From: JAAYZM01 sp964510785
GTDB lineage: Bacteria; Actinomycetota; Actinomycetes; Actinomycetales; Cellulomonadaceae
Direction of reading: 5' to 3'
DNA: 64,000 nucleotides
Assembly: GCA_964510785.1 (NCBI GenBank)
Contig: CAZECM010000011.1
Location: 1-64,000, forward strand
The notes under the pieces are model-generated. The model did no database searches and was not told the DNA's origin. It worked only from the letters and a program-made list of their open reading frames with translations. Shown here one piece after another: positions 1 through 8,089 of the stretch (positions are counted from its first letter, which is position 1; each line of letters opens with the position of its first letter). The position numbers and the translations under genes are program-made.

Positions 1-1
1 C

Positions 2-2389
2 GCGATGTACGACGGCGGCTACCGACCTGACCGTGGCTTCTCGAAGTGCACGCGCGTGGTCGGCGACGTCATGGGCAAGTACCACCCGCACGGTGACGGC
101 GCGATCTACGACGCGCTCGCGCGACTCGTGCAGGACTGGACGATGCGCTACCCGCTCGTCTCCGGCCAGGGCAACTTCGGCTCGCCCGGCAACGACCCCG
201 CCGCCGCGCCGCGGTACACCGAGTGCCGCATGGCGCCGCTCGCGATGGAGATGCTGCGCGACATCGACCAGGACGCGGTCGACTTCCGCGACAACTACGA
301 CGGGCNNNNNNNNNNGCTCCCCGCGCGGTTCCCGAACCTGCTGGCCAACGGCTCGTCCGGCATCGCCGTCGGCATGGCCACGAACATCCCGCCGCACAAC
401 CTGCGCGAGCTCGCGCAGGGCGTGCAGTGGCACCTCGAGCACCCCGACGCGCCGCACGCGGAGCTGCTCGAGGTCCTCATCGGCATCATCAAGGGCCCGG
501 ACTTCCCCACGGGCGCGCTCATCCTGGGTCGGCGCGGGATCGAGGACGCGTATCGCACGGGCCGTGGCTCGATCACGATGCGTGCCGTGGTCGAGGTCGA
601 GGAGATCCACAACCGGCAGTGCCTCGTCGTCACCGAGCTGCCGTACCAGGTCAACCCGGACAACCTCGCCGAGAAGATCGCGCACCTCGTGCGCGACGGC
701 AAGATGCAGGGCATCTCGAACATCCGCGACGAGACCTCGGGCCGCACGGGGCAGCGTCTCGTCATCGAGCTCAAGCGCGACGCCGTCGCGAAGGTCGTCC
801 TCAACAACCTCTACAAGCACACCCAGCTGCAGGACACGTTCGGCGCGAACATGCTCGCGCTCGTCGACGGCGTCCCGCGCACGCTGAGCCTCGACGCGTT
901 CATCCGCCACTGGGTGACCCACCAGCTCGAGGTCATCGTCCGCCGCACGCGCTTCCGCCTCAAGGAGGCCGAGGAGCGCGCGCACATCCAGCTCGGCTAC
1001 CTCAAGGCCCTCGACGCCCTCGACGCCGTGATCGCGCTCATCCGCGCGTCGACGAGCGTCGAAGATGCGCGCGACGGGCTCATCGAGCTGCTCGACGTCG
1101 ACGAGCCGCAGGCCATGGCGATCCTCAACCTGCAGCTGCGCCGCCTCGCGGCCCTCGAGCGGCAGAAGATCCAGGACCTGTGGGACCAGCTCCAGCGTGA
1201 GATCACCGACTACAACGCGATCCTCGCGAGCGAGTCGCGCCAGCGCGAGATCGTCGGCACCGAGCTCGCGGAGATCGTGAACCACTACGGCGACGAGCGC
1301 CGCACCACGATCCTCCCGTACGACGGCGAGGTCTCGATGGAGGACCTCATCCCCGAGGAAGAGGTGGTCGTCACGATCACGCGCGGCGGCTACGCCAAGC
1401 GGACCCGGACGGACAGCTACCGCTCGCAGCGGCGCGGTGGCAAGGGGGTCAAGGGCGCACAGCTGCGCGAGGACGACCTCGTCGACCACTTCTTCGTCAC
1501 GACCACGCACCACTGGCTGCTGTTCTTCACGAACTTCGGCCGGGTCTACCGCGCGAAGGCCTACGAGCTGCCCGAGGCCGGGCGCGACGCCAAGGGTCAG
1601 CACGTCGCGAACATGCTCGCCTTCCAGCCGGACGAGCGCATCGCCCAGGTGCTCGCGCTGCGTGACTACGAGCAGGCCGAGTACCTCGTGCTCGCGACGA
1701 AGCGTGGCCTCGTCAAGAAGACGAACCTCACCGACTACGACTCGAACCGCTCGGGTGGCGTCATCGCGATCAACCTGCGCGAGGACGACGAGGGCGCACC
1801 CGACGAGGTCGTCGCGGCCAGGCTCGTCGACGCGGACGACGACGTCATCCTCGTCTCGCGCAAGGGCCAGTCGATCCGGTTCACCGCGACCGACGGCGAG
1901 CTGCGTCCCATGGGGCGAGCGACGTCGGGCGTCACGGGCATGAAGTTCCGGGGCGAGGACGCGCTGCTCGCGATGGACATCGTGCGTGAGGACGCCTTCC
2001 TCTTCACCGTGACCGAGGGTGGTATCGCCAAGCGCACCGCCCTGACCACGGAGAACTACCGCGTGACGAAGCGCAGCGGCCTGGGCATCAGGGTGGCGAA
2101 CCTGCCCGAGGCGAACGGCGACCTCGTCGGGGCGCTCGTCGTCGACGAGGGTGACGAGGTGCTCGTCATCATGGAGAAGGGCAAGATCGTCCGCTCCGCC
2201 GTCGACGAGGTCCACGCGACGGGTCGCACCACGCAGGGTGTGATCTTCGCCAAGCCCGACGCGGGCGACCGGATCATCGCCGTCGCGCGGAACGTGGAGC
2301 GACGCGAGGATGCAGAAGAGGTTACGGTGGAAGGCGGAGCGGAGCCCGACGAGGGCGCCGCAGACGTCGAGCGATCCGAAGGGGACTGA
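2..2389 (+). CDS. gyrA: DNA gyrase subunit A (5' end outside window)
   Basis: This is the breakage-reunion subunit of DNA gyrase, which with GyrB introduces negative supercoils. The frame is open from base 2, and the first residues correspond to the segment just before the quinolone-resistance region, so a few dozen N-terminal residues lie outside the window. The active-site tyrosine is in APRYTECR, and the GyrA box QRRGGKG (1427-1447) in the C-terminal beta-pinwheel separates it from ParC. The tail is acidic. In the quinolone region the helix reads HPHGDGAIYD: the position equivalent to E. coli Ser83 is Gly, while the Asp87 equivalent is kept. Ten Ns interrupt the gene at 306-315. The stop overlaps the next start by one base. 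Homology to GyrA is clear over the whole length. Confidence 0.97.
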   Translation, partial: AMYDGGYRPDRGFSKCTRVVGDVMGKYHPHGDGAIYDALARLVQDWTMRYPLVSGQGNFGSPGNDPAAAPRYTECRMAPLAMEMLRDIDQDAVDFRDNYDGXXXXLPARFPNLLANGSSGIAVGMATNIPPHNLRELAQGVQWHLEHPDAPHAELLEVLIGIIKGPDFPTGALILGRRGIEDAYRTGRGSITMRAVVEVEEIHNRQCLVVTELPYQVNPDNLAEKIAHLVRDGKMQGISNIRDETSGRTGQRLVIELKRDAVAKVVLNNLYKHTQLQDTFGANMLALVDGVPRTLSLDAFIRHWVTHQLEVIVRRTRFRLKEAEERAHIQLGYLKALDALDAVIALIRASTSVEDARDGLIELLDVDEPQAMAILNLQLRRLAALERQKIQDLWDQLQREITDYNAILASESRQREIVGTELAEIVNHYGDERRTTILPYDGEVSMEDLIPEEEVVVTITRGGYAKRTRTDSYRSQRRGGKGVKGAQLREDDLVDHFFVTTTHHWLLFFTNFGRVYRAKAYELPEAGRDAKGQHVANMLAFQPDERIAQVLALRDYEQAEYLVLATKRGLVKKTNLTDYDSNRSGGVIAINLREDDEGAPDEVVAARLVDADDDVILVSRKGQSIRFTATDGELRPMGRATSGVTGMKFRGEDALLAMDIVREDAFLFTVTEGGIAKRTALTTENYRVTKRSGLGIRVANLPEANGDLVGALVVDEGDEVLVIMEKGKIVRSAVDEVHATGRTTQGVIFAKPDAGDRIIAVARNVERREDAEEVTVEGGAEPDEGAADVERSEGD
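306..315. other. assembly gap (10 N) inside gyrA
   Basis: Ten unknown bases lie between codons for DNYDG and LPARFPNL. In other actinobacterial GyrA proteins about seven residues (of the type RxQEPTV) stand between these motifs, but the gap with its two flanking bases holds only four codons. The reading frame is kept, yet about nine bases are probably missing. The N count is therefore likely a placeholder rather than a measured length. Confidence 0.85.
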
Positions 2390-3186
2390 TGAGCACCGAC
2401 CAGGACGCGCAGTCGTCTTCGGACACCGGTCCCCTCACCGGCGTGAAGGCGGCGATGCGCAAGGCTGTGCAAGGAGCGCAAGCCGCTGTATCGTCACTGG
2501 GCACGTCGTCCGACGAGCGCCAGGCCGGTGCTCCCCCAGTGAAGGCATCCACCATCTCGACTTCCACGCCCCAGGAGACCAGCGTCCCGGCCCCACCGCC
2601 GGCGAAGAAGGCTCCCGCGAAGATCCCGCCCAAGGGTGGGTCCCCGAAGAAGGCGCCCGCCAAGGCCGCACCGGTCACGGCCGCGCCCGTCACCGAGGTA
2701 CCCGGGACGGTGGCGCCCGCGAACGGCGCGTCCGCCGCGGCGACCACGATCCCGCCCGCGGGTGTCGTACGGCCCGCCCCGCGCGCGATCCCCGTGGGTG
2801 GTCCGGTGCCGAGCGGTGCCCCGCGCAGGGTGCGGCTCGCCGTCTCCCGCGTGGACCCGTGGTCCGTGATGAAGCTGTCGTTCCTGCTCTCGGTGGCCGT
2901 CGGCATCATGGTGGTCGTGGCGACGGTCGCGGCGTGGACCATGATCGACAACCTCGGCGTCTTCGCCTCGACCGACCAGCTGTTGCACGAGGTGCTCGGC
3001 CAGGAGTCGGCGGAGAAGCTCAACATCATGCAGTACTTCGCCTTCAACCGGTTCGTGTCCGGTGCCACGCTCATCGCCGTCGTCGACGTCGTGCTCCTCA
3101 CGGCGCTCGCGACGATCGGCGCCTTCCTCTACAACATCACGGCCGCGCTCGTCGGCGGCCTGCACCTCACCCTCACGGACGAGTGA
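2389..3186 (+). CDS. DUF3566 domain membrane protein
   Basis: This 265-residue protein has a long low-complexity N-terminal half rich in Pro, Ala and Lys (about residues 1-150) and a C-terminal DUF3566 region with two membrane segments (around MKLSFLLSVAVGIMVVVATV and ATLIAVVDVVLLTALATIGA). DUF3566 proteins occur directly downstream of gyrA throughout actinobacteria. The ATG overlaps the gyrA stop by one base, so the two genes are translationally coupled. The function of the family is not established; the cytoplasmic tail and position suggest a membrane-associated role coordinated with the gyrase operon, which is inference. Assignment rests on the C-terminal motif pattern (RVDPWSVMK at its start) and synteny. 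Confidence 0.88.
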   Translation: MSTDQDAQSSSDTGPLTGVKAAMRKAVQGAQAAVSSLGTSSDERQAGAPPVKASTISTSTPQETSVPAPPPAKKAPAKIPPKGGSPKKAPAKAAPVTAAPVTEVPGTVAPANGASAAATTIPPAGVVRPAPRAIPVGGPVPSGAPRRVRLAVSRVDPWSVMKLSFLLSVAVGIMVVVATVAAWTMIDNLGVFASTDQLLHEVLGQESAEKLNIMQYFAFNRFVSGATLIAVVDVVLLTALATIGAFLYNITAALVGGLHLTLTDE

Positions 3187-3201
3187 GACCGGGGTCGCTG
3201 G

Positions 3202-3232
3202 TTGGCGGCCCCCCGCACTCGTGAGGTAGTCT
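3202..3232 (+). promoter_or_regulatory. possible promoter of the tRNA-Ile/DLW-39/tRNA-Ala unit
   Basis: TTGGCG (3202-3207) and TAGTCT (3227-3232) are separated by 19 bases and lie about 35 bases before tRNA-Ile. The -10 fits the actinobacterial TAnnnT pattern. Spacing is slightly long and no experimental support is visible. Confidence 0.35.
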
Positions 3233-3266
3233 CATGCGGCGTCCGCGGCGATCCCGCAGGCGCGAC

Positions 3267-3340
3267 GGGCCTATAGCTCAGACGGTTAGAGCGCTTCCCT
3301 GATAAGGAAGAGGTCAGAGGTTCAAGTCCTCTTAGGCCCA
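3267..3340 (+). tRNA. tRNA-Ile(GAT)
   Basis: The 74-base gene folds as a cloverleaf. Acceptor arm gggccta (3267-3273) pairs fully with taggccc (3333-3339), followed by discriminator A3340. The anticodon loop is ctGATaa between cttcc/ggaag-type arms, and the T loop is ttcaagt. The CCA end is not encoded. It lies 81 bases after the DUF3566 gene, in the conserved gyrA - DUF3566 - tRNA-Ile - DLW-39 - tRNA-Ala order. Confidence 0.97.
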
Positions 3341-3364
3341 CTCCCCGAGGTCGCAAGGAGCACC

Positions 3365-3484
3365 ATGAAGAAGTTGCTGCTCGTCCTGACAGCCGCTGGC
3401 GTGGGGTACCTCGTCTGGCGCAAGTACGTGGAAGACCGCGAGGAGCGTGACCTCTGGGCAGAGGTCACCGACACACTCGAGTAG
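3365..3484 (+). CDS. DLW-39 family small protein
   Basis: This is a 39-residue protein starting MKKLLLVLTAAGVGYLVWRK and ending in an acidic tail that contains the diagnostic Asp-Leu-Trp triplet. It matches the DLW-39 family in both length and motif; members are actinobacterial and usually sit between tRNA-Ile and tRNA-Ala near gyrA, exactly as here. A single hydrophobic segment at residues 3-18 suggests a membrane-anchored protein with a charged cytoplasmic tail (KYVEDREERD). An aaggag ribosome-binding site lies just upstream of the ATG (3355-3360). Function is unknown. Confidence 0.9.
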   Translation: MKKLLLVLTAAGVGYLVWRKYVEDREERDLWAEVTDTLE

Positions 3485-3513
3485 TCCGAGCCGGCGGCCT
3501 GGCCGTCGCGCAA

Positions 3514-3586
3514 GGGGCCATGGCGCAATTGGTAGCGCACCTGCTTTGCAAGCAGGGGGTTAGGGGTTCGAGTCCCCTTGGCTCCA
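3514..3586 (+). tRNA. tRNA-Ala(TGC)
   Basis: The 73-base cloverleaf has acceptor ggggcca (3514-3520) pairing with tggctcc (3579-3585, one G-U pair) and discriminator A3586. The anticodon arm cctgc/gcagg closes the loop ttTGCaa, and the T arm is ggggttcgagtcccc. CCA is not encoded. An 11-base copy of its 3' end follows at 3587-3597. Confidence 0.97.
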
Positions 3587-3597
3587 CCCTTGGCTCC
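3575..3597 (+). repeat. tandem copy of the tRNA-Ala 3' end
   Basis: The 11-base string cccttggctcc at 3575-3585, which ends the tRNA-Ala acceptor arm, recurs exactly at 3587-3597. Duplications of a tRNA 3' end are typical of attachment sites left by integrating elements, but this one is short and no integrase is visible nearby. Confidence 0.5.
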
Positions 3598-3605
3598 GCC
3601 ACAGG

Positions 3606-5330
3606 TCACTGGAGCGAAGCCCACACCCGGCGGGCGTGATCGTGCGCGACGACCGCCCAGTCGGCATAGGGCTCGTCCGGGAAGGCGCCGCCGCGGTAGA
3701 GGGTCGCTGCTGCCCGCCGGCTCGCCTTGTCGGGTCGCCTCGCGAGGGCGTGGAACCGCTCGAGATCGACGTCGACGTGCTTCAGGTTGAGCCGCACCGA
3801 GTCGCCGTCGACCACCACGTGGTGCTGGCGTGGCAGCGCGCGCTGCGGGTCGAGGGCTCGCCGGATCGTGCTCAGCGCCACCGAGAAGCGGTTGCTGAGC
3901 GTCGCGGGCTCGACGCCCGGCCACAGCACGTCCATGCAGACCTCGCGCGAGACCGCCATGCCACGTGCGGCGACGAGCATCTTCAGGAGCTCACGGGCCT
4001 TGCGGGAGGTCCACTCGGCGCGCACCCCGCAGTGCGACACGACCTCGAAGTGGCCCATCACGTGCACGCGGGGCCGTTGGCGGGCCCGGGCGCGCAGCGC
4101 TACGAACCCGCGCTCCGTGCTCGTGACCATCGCTTCGGCGAGCAGCTCGTACGCCGGGATGTCGCCGATCTCGTGACGGATCGCGAACTCCGCGAGCTCG
4201 ATCTGTGCCTCGGCGAGCCACGCCTGCGCACCGATGCGGTCGGTGATGGCCACCGCCTCCTCGAGGTGTGAGCGCGCGTCGTCGAGGAGGCCGAGCCGTT
4301 CTTCGAGCAGCCCCAGCGTGCGCGCGGCAGTTCCCCAGAAGGCCACCCCGACGCCCACGGGCACGAGGCGGCTGGCGAAGGGCAGCAGCAGCGCACGCAG
4401 CTCTTCGGCGAACTCTCGCGTGCCGAGGTGGATGGCCACCTCGGTCAGCACGGTCACGCTGGAGAGCCAGTACCGGTCCCGCGGGATCTCGTCGAGGTTC
4501 TGGAGCGAGCCGAACAACCGCTCGGCGGAGGACCGCCTCCCCTGGCCCAGCCAGAGCCAGGCCAGCGACGCCGCCCAGAGCACCTGCTCGGGGTGCGCGC
4601 GCCGCGCCGCGGCGAAGCCGTCCTCGGCACCGTCGATGCGTCCCTGCATCCAGCGGATGATCCCCAGCTGCGAGGTGTAGATGGCCATCGCGTCGGCACC
4701 CTCGACTAGACGGGCGGCGGCGAACTGTTCCTCGACGAGCTGCCCGGCGGTCGCGGTGTCGCCGTCGAGGATCGCTCGCAAGCAGCGGAACCAGCCCACG
4801 GGCTCCGTGAGCTGGACGTCGAGGAAGCGCGACCCGGTGTCGGTGCGGCCGGTGAGCTCGGTGTCGAGCGAGCGGATCTCGCCCTTCTCCAGCAGCGCGA
4901 CGAGCAGGAGCAGGTAGCCGACGGGGACGAGCGCGGCCTCGCCGTGGCTCGCGGCGATGTCGAGGATCTCGCGTGCGGCGGCCAGGCGTGCGTCGGTGTG
5001 CTCGGGCATGGGGTCGGCCATGCCGCGTGCCACGAGCGCGTAGCCCCGCGCCACCTCGTCGTCGAGCCGGGCCGCCATAGCTCCCGCGGCCACCGCGCAC
5101 GCGTCCGCCCCCAGGTCCTGGGACTGGGTCATCGCCACGGCCTGGGAGGCCAGCACCTTGACGTGCCAGAGCGAGTCGTCGGGTCCGAGCAGTCCCAGCG
5201 CCTCCGCACAACGTGACGCGTGCGCGACGGCGGCGGGGTGGGTGAGCGCGTACGGGAGCCCGGCTCGGAGGACGGCGGCCGCCAACGCCTCGCCACGAGC
5301 TTTCTGAGACGTTGTGTCCACTTCGACCAT
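3606..5330 (-). CDS. TPR protein with C-terminal SARP-like DNA-binding domain
   Basis: This 574-residue protein is a probable transcriptional regulator. Residues about 1-410 are helical, Ala/Leu-rich and TPR-like. From about residue 419 a SARP/OmpR-type winged helix begins (HVMGHFEVV, then SRKARELLKMLV, VCMDVLWPG and FSVALSTIRRALDP), followed by the first 50 or so residues of a BTAD-like region before the stop. In AfsR/SARP proteins the DNA-binding domain is usually N-terminal and the BTAD complete, so the order is reversed and the BTAD short. The ATG has no Shine-Dalgarno, and TAGCGT lies eight bases upstream (complement of 5339-5344), so a leaderless start is possible. The gene converges on tRNA-Ala with a 19-base gap. 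Its targets are unknown. Confidence 0.75.
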   Translation of the reverse strand: MVEVDTTSQKARGEALAAAVLRAGLPYALTHPAAVAHASRCAEALGLLGPDDSLWHVKVLASQAVAMTQSQDLGADACAVAAGAMAARLDDEVARGYALVARGMADPMPEHTDARLAAAREILDIAASHGEAALVPVGYLLLLVALLEKGEIRSLDTELTGRTDTGSRFLDVQLTEPVGWFRCLRAILDGDTATAGQLVEEQFAAARLVEGADAMAIYTSQLGIIRWMQGRIDGAEDGFAAARRAHPEQVLWAASLAWLWLGQGRRSSAERLFGSLQNLDEIPRDRYWLSSVTVLTEVAIHLGTREFAEELRALLLPFASRLVPVGVGVAFWGTAARTLGLLEERLGLLDDARSHLEEAVAITDRIGAQAWLAEAQIELAEFAIRHEIGDIPAYELLAEAMVTSTERGFVALRARARQRPRVHVMGHFEVVSHCGVRAEWTSRKARELLKMLVAARGMAVSREVCMDVLWPGVEPATLSNRFSVALSTIRRALDPQRALPRQHHVVVDGDSVRLNLKHVDVDLERFHALARRPDKASRRAAATLYRGGAFPDEPYADWAVVAHDHARRVWASLQ

Positions 5331-5356
5331 ACGGGCCGACGCTAGCAGGAGTCCGA

Positions 5357-5827
5357 CTACAGCGGCCCCAGGACGTCCCGGGGATCTGCGTCCAGCGCGA
5401 GGGTGTCCAACACCGTGAGGAGCTGACGTTCTTCGTAGCGGAAGTGGCTCTCCATGATTGCGGCGATCCCCTCGAGGTGCTGGTCCAGCTCCGCAGGGGA
5501 AGCGGCGCGGGCTACGGCCGCCTGCAGGCCCGTCACCAGATGGGCGATCATCGAGTGGTCCTGTGTCAGGTAGGCGAGCGCCTCCCGGAGTTCGGGGTGC
5601 GCCGAGGCGACTGCCGGAAAGAGCTCGCGATCCTCGCCCTCGTGATGCCCGGTCAGTGCGGCGCAGAACCCGTGGCAGAACAGCAGCAGGTCCCGTGCGG
5701 CCGGTCCGGCTGGCTCGCCGTCGTCGAGCGCGGCCCTCGTCACCCGCAGGGCATCCCGCAACCGGTCGTGGACGGCGCGCAGCTCGCGGCTCCAGGCGAT
5801 CAGCCTGGACTTCTCGCCCTCAGTCAC
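5357..5827 (-). CDS. hemerythrin HHE domain protein
   Basis: This protein of about 156 residues has the four-helix hemerythrin/HHE pattern: a first His in AVHDRL, then HHEGEDRELFP, a His in TQDHSMIAHL, and HFRYEERQL near the end. These His and Glu residues form the di-iron site that binds oxygen or senses oxidants or NO in the family. No signal peptide or membrane segment is present, so it should be cytoplasmic. The start is uncertain: GTG at 5827 gives a normal-length protein, while the frame stays open to 5911. Divergently transcribed from the DUF4914 gene. Physiological role is not shown by the context. Confidence 0.85.
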   Translation of the reverse strand: MTEGEKSRLIAWSRELRAVHDRLRDALRVTRAALDDGEPAGPAARDLLLFCHGFCAALTGHHEGEDRELFPAVASAHPELREALAYLTQDHSMIAHLVTGLQAAVARAASPAELDQHLEGIAAIMESHFRYEERQLLTVLDTLALDADPRDVLGPL

Positions 5828-6111
5828 GAGAGGGTGAAGAGATCGACAGGTACATCGTCGAGCTCCTTCGACTTCGACGCCTCCATGCCTGACACGGTCT
5901 GCCACCGGCACGCGACGTGAGTCCTAGGATCGCACGTGTCCGCGGCCGGGCACCGAGCTCGGCGACCAGCCGCCTACGGACGATCCTTCGGAGTCCCCGG
6001 ACAGCGGCTCGACTGGTAGGGAAGACGGTCAGCGCTGCGCGGGTCGCAGGTCCCAGAGCGGGCCGTGCGCGCGGGAATAGCGTCGAGACACCGCCAACGG
6101 AGGAGCTGGCC

Positions 6112-8019
6112 ATGAAATCCAGCAGTGTCGCAGTCCTGCCCGACGTCACCCTGCCGAGCGCCGTGCGCGCCGCGCTCGAGGCGAGTCCGCGCCTCGTGAT
6201 CCCCACGACGCGCGCCGAGCTGTACGAGCTCGCGGTGGACTGCGGTGGCTCCCCGGGCGTCGTGGCGTACGACGTCGACGGCGAGCAGGTCGTCGAGGCG
6301 AGCGTGGTGCGCGGGAGCAACGGCATCGCCGTGAACTATCCCGAGGACTACCTGCGTCGGCGGGACCCGGACTGCATGCGTATCGCGGACGGTCTCCCGA
6401 CGGACAAGCCGCGCTACCGCGACCGGCACGGCGAGGATTTCGCCGGGGTGAAGCAGGAGACGCTGGACTGGCTGGCCGGCCAGGAGCTCGTCGTCGTCCC
6501 CTTCCGGGCCGGAGGCCCGAAGCTCGGGTATCCGTCGCTCGCCGTCGTCCCCACCAACGCGGCCTTCTTCGCTCTGACCCTCGTGGACCTCCAGGGCTGG
6601 GTCACATTCGAGGAGCTCGGTCCCTTCACGCCGCGCTCGATCCTGTACCTCGCACCGCCGTTCCGGCACACGCACTTCGAGGGCCGCCAGATCGTGGTCC
6701 ACGACCGCTCCGAGACGCTCCACGAGGTGTTCGCCTACAACCTCTACCCGGGACCGAGCGCGAAGAAGGGCGTGTTCTCCGTGCTGCTCGACATCGGGGA
6801 GCAGGAGGGCTGGCTCACGGCCCACGCCTCCTCGGTGCGCGTGCGCACGCCGTACGAGAACGAGACCGTCTTCATGCACGAGGGCGCCTCGGGCGGCGGC
6901 AAGTCGGAGATGTGCCAGGAGATCCGGCGCGAGGACGACGGCCGCATCTTGTTCGGCACGAACGTCGTCACGGACGAGCCGTACTTCGTGACGCTCGGCG
7001 AGACGAGCTCGCTCGCCCCCGTCACGGACGACATGACGCTGTGCCACCCGGCAGTGCAGCGCGGCGACGGGCGCCTCGTGGTGGCCGACGCCGAGGACGG
7101 GTGGTTCGTGCGCGTCGACGGACTCAAGGAGTACGGCATGGAGCCGAGCCTCGAGCGCGCGTGCATCCACCCGCCCGAGCCGCTCGTGTTCCTCTCGGTG
7201 CACGGCTCGCCCGGCGCGACGATCCTGCCGTGGGACCACACGCTCGACTCGAACGGCAAGCCGTGCCCCAACCCGCGCGTCGTCATCCCGCGGCGCTTCG
7301 TCCGCCACGTCGTGGACGAGCCGCGCGAGGTGGACGTGCGTACCTTCGGGGTGCGCATGCCCGCGTGCACGCGCGAGGTGCCGAACTACGGCGTCATGGG
7401 CATGATGCACGTGGTGCCGCCCTCGCTCGCGTGGCTGTGGCGGCTCGTCGCCCCGCGCGGTGACAAGAACCCCTCGATCGGCGAGAGCGACGCGGAGCGC
7501 ACCACGTTGCGCCACGGCGGCATGGTCGCCGAGGGCGTGGGCTCGTTCTGGCCGTTCTCGACGGGTACCAAGGTCGCGGCGGCCAACCTCGTGCTGCGCC
7601 AGATCGTCGAGCAGAGCCGCACGCGGTACGTGCTCGTGCCCAACCAGCACATCGGCGCCTACAAGGTGGGGTTCGCGGCGCAGTGGCTCACCCGTGAGTA
7701 CCTCGCCCGGCGCGGCGGCGGCCGCATCTGGCACGAGGAGCTCGTCCCCGCACGCTTCCCCCTCTTCGGCTACACGCCGCGCGAGGTCAAGCTCGACGGT
7801 CAGCAGGTGCGACCCACGCTGCTGTTCCCCGAGAACCAGTCACGCGTGGGGCACGAGGCCTACGACGCCGGGGCGCAGATCATCCAGGACTTCTTCGCCG
7901 CCGAGCTCACGCAGTTCCTCACCGACGATCTCGACCCGCTCGGTCGCGAGATCATCGAGGTGTGCCTGCGTGGTGGCGGGGTCCAGGAGTACGAGGCGCT
8001 GACCCCGCTCTACCAGTAG
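6112..8019 (+). CDS. DUF4914 family P-loop protein (PEPCK-like)
   Basis: This protein of 635 residues carries a P-loop in GASGGGKSEM at about residues 260-270, preceded by a conserved region resembling the phosphoenolpyruvate carboxykinase fold. Length and motifs match the DUF4914 family, whose substrate is not known. The ATG at 6112 was chosen because ggaggag lies just upstream, although the frame is open from 5917. There is no signal peptide. The gene is monocistronic: the divergent hemerythrin gene lies upstream and a strong bidirectional terminator (8039-8089) follows. A kinase or carboxykinase-like ATP/GTP-dependent activity is inference from the P-loop. Confidence 0.8.
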   Translation: MKSSSVAVLPDVTLPSAVRAALEASPRLVIPTTRAELYELAVDCGGSPGVVAYDVDGEQVVEASVVRGSNGIAVNYPEDYLRRRDPDCMRIADGLPTDKPRYRDRHGEDFAGVKQETLDWLAGQELVVVPFRAGGPKLGYPSLAVVPTNAAFFALTLVDLQGWVTFEELGPFTPRSILYLAPPFRHTHFEGRQIVVHDRSETLHEVFAYNLYPGPSAKKGVFSVLLDIGEQEGWLTAHASSVRVRTPYENETVFMHEGASGGGKSEMCQEIRREDDGRILFGTNVVTDEPYFVTLGETSSLAPVTDDMTLCHPAVQRGDGRLVVADAEDGWFVRVDGLKEYGMEPSLERACIHPPEPLVFLSVHGSPGATILPWDHTLDSNGKPCPNPRVVIPRRFVRHVVDEPREVDVRTFGVRMPACTREVPNYGVMGMMHVVPPSLAWLWRLVAPRGDKNPSIGESDAERTTLRHGGMVAEGVGSFWPFSTGTKVAAANLVLRQIVEQSRTRYVLVPNQHIGAYKVGFAAQWLTREYLARRGGGRIWHEELVPARFPLFGYTPREVKLDGQQVRPTLLFPENQSRVGHEAYDAGAQIIQDFFAAELTQFLTDDLDPLGREIIEVCLRGGGVQEYEALTPLYQ

Positions 8020-8038
8020 GTCCGACGACGACGGCGCC

Positions 8039-8089
8039 ACCGCACACCCGCCGGGGCAGCGTGCTGTGGTGCCCCGGCGGGTGTGCGGT
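8039..8089. terminator. bidirectional hairpin terminator
   Basis: A perfect 20-base inverted repeat (8039-8058 with 8070-8089, 11-base loop) fills the gap between two convergent genes and ends immediately next to the stop codon at 8090. Its stability and position make it a shared terminator despite the lack of a T run. Confidence 0.85.
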
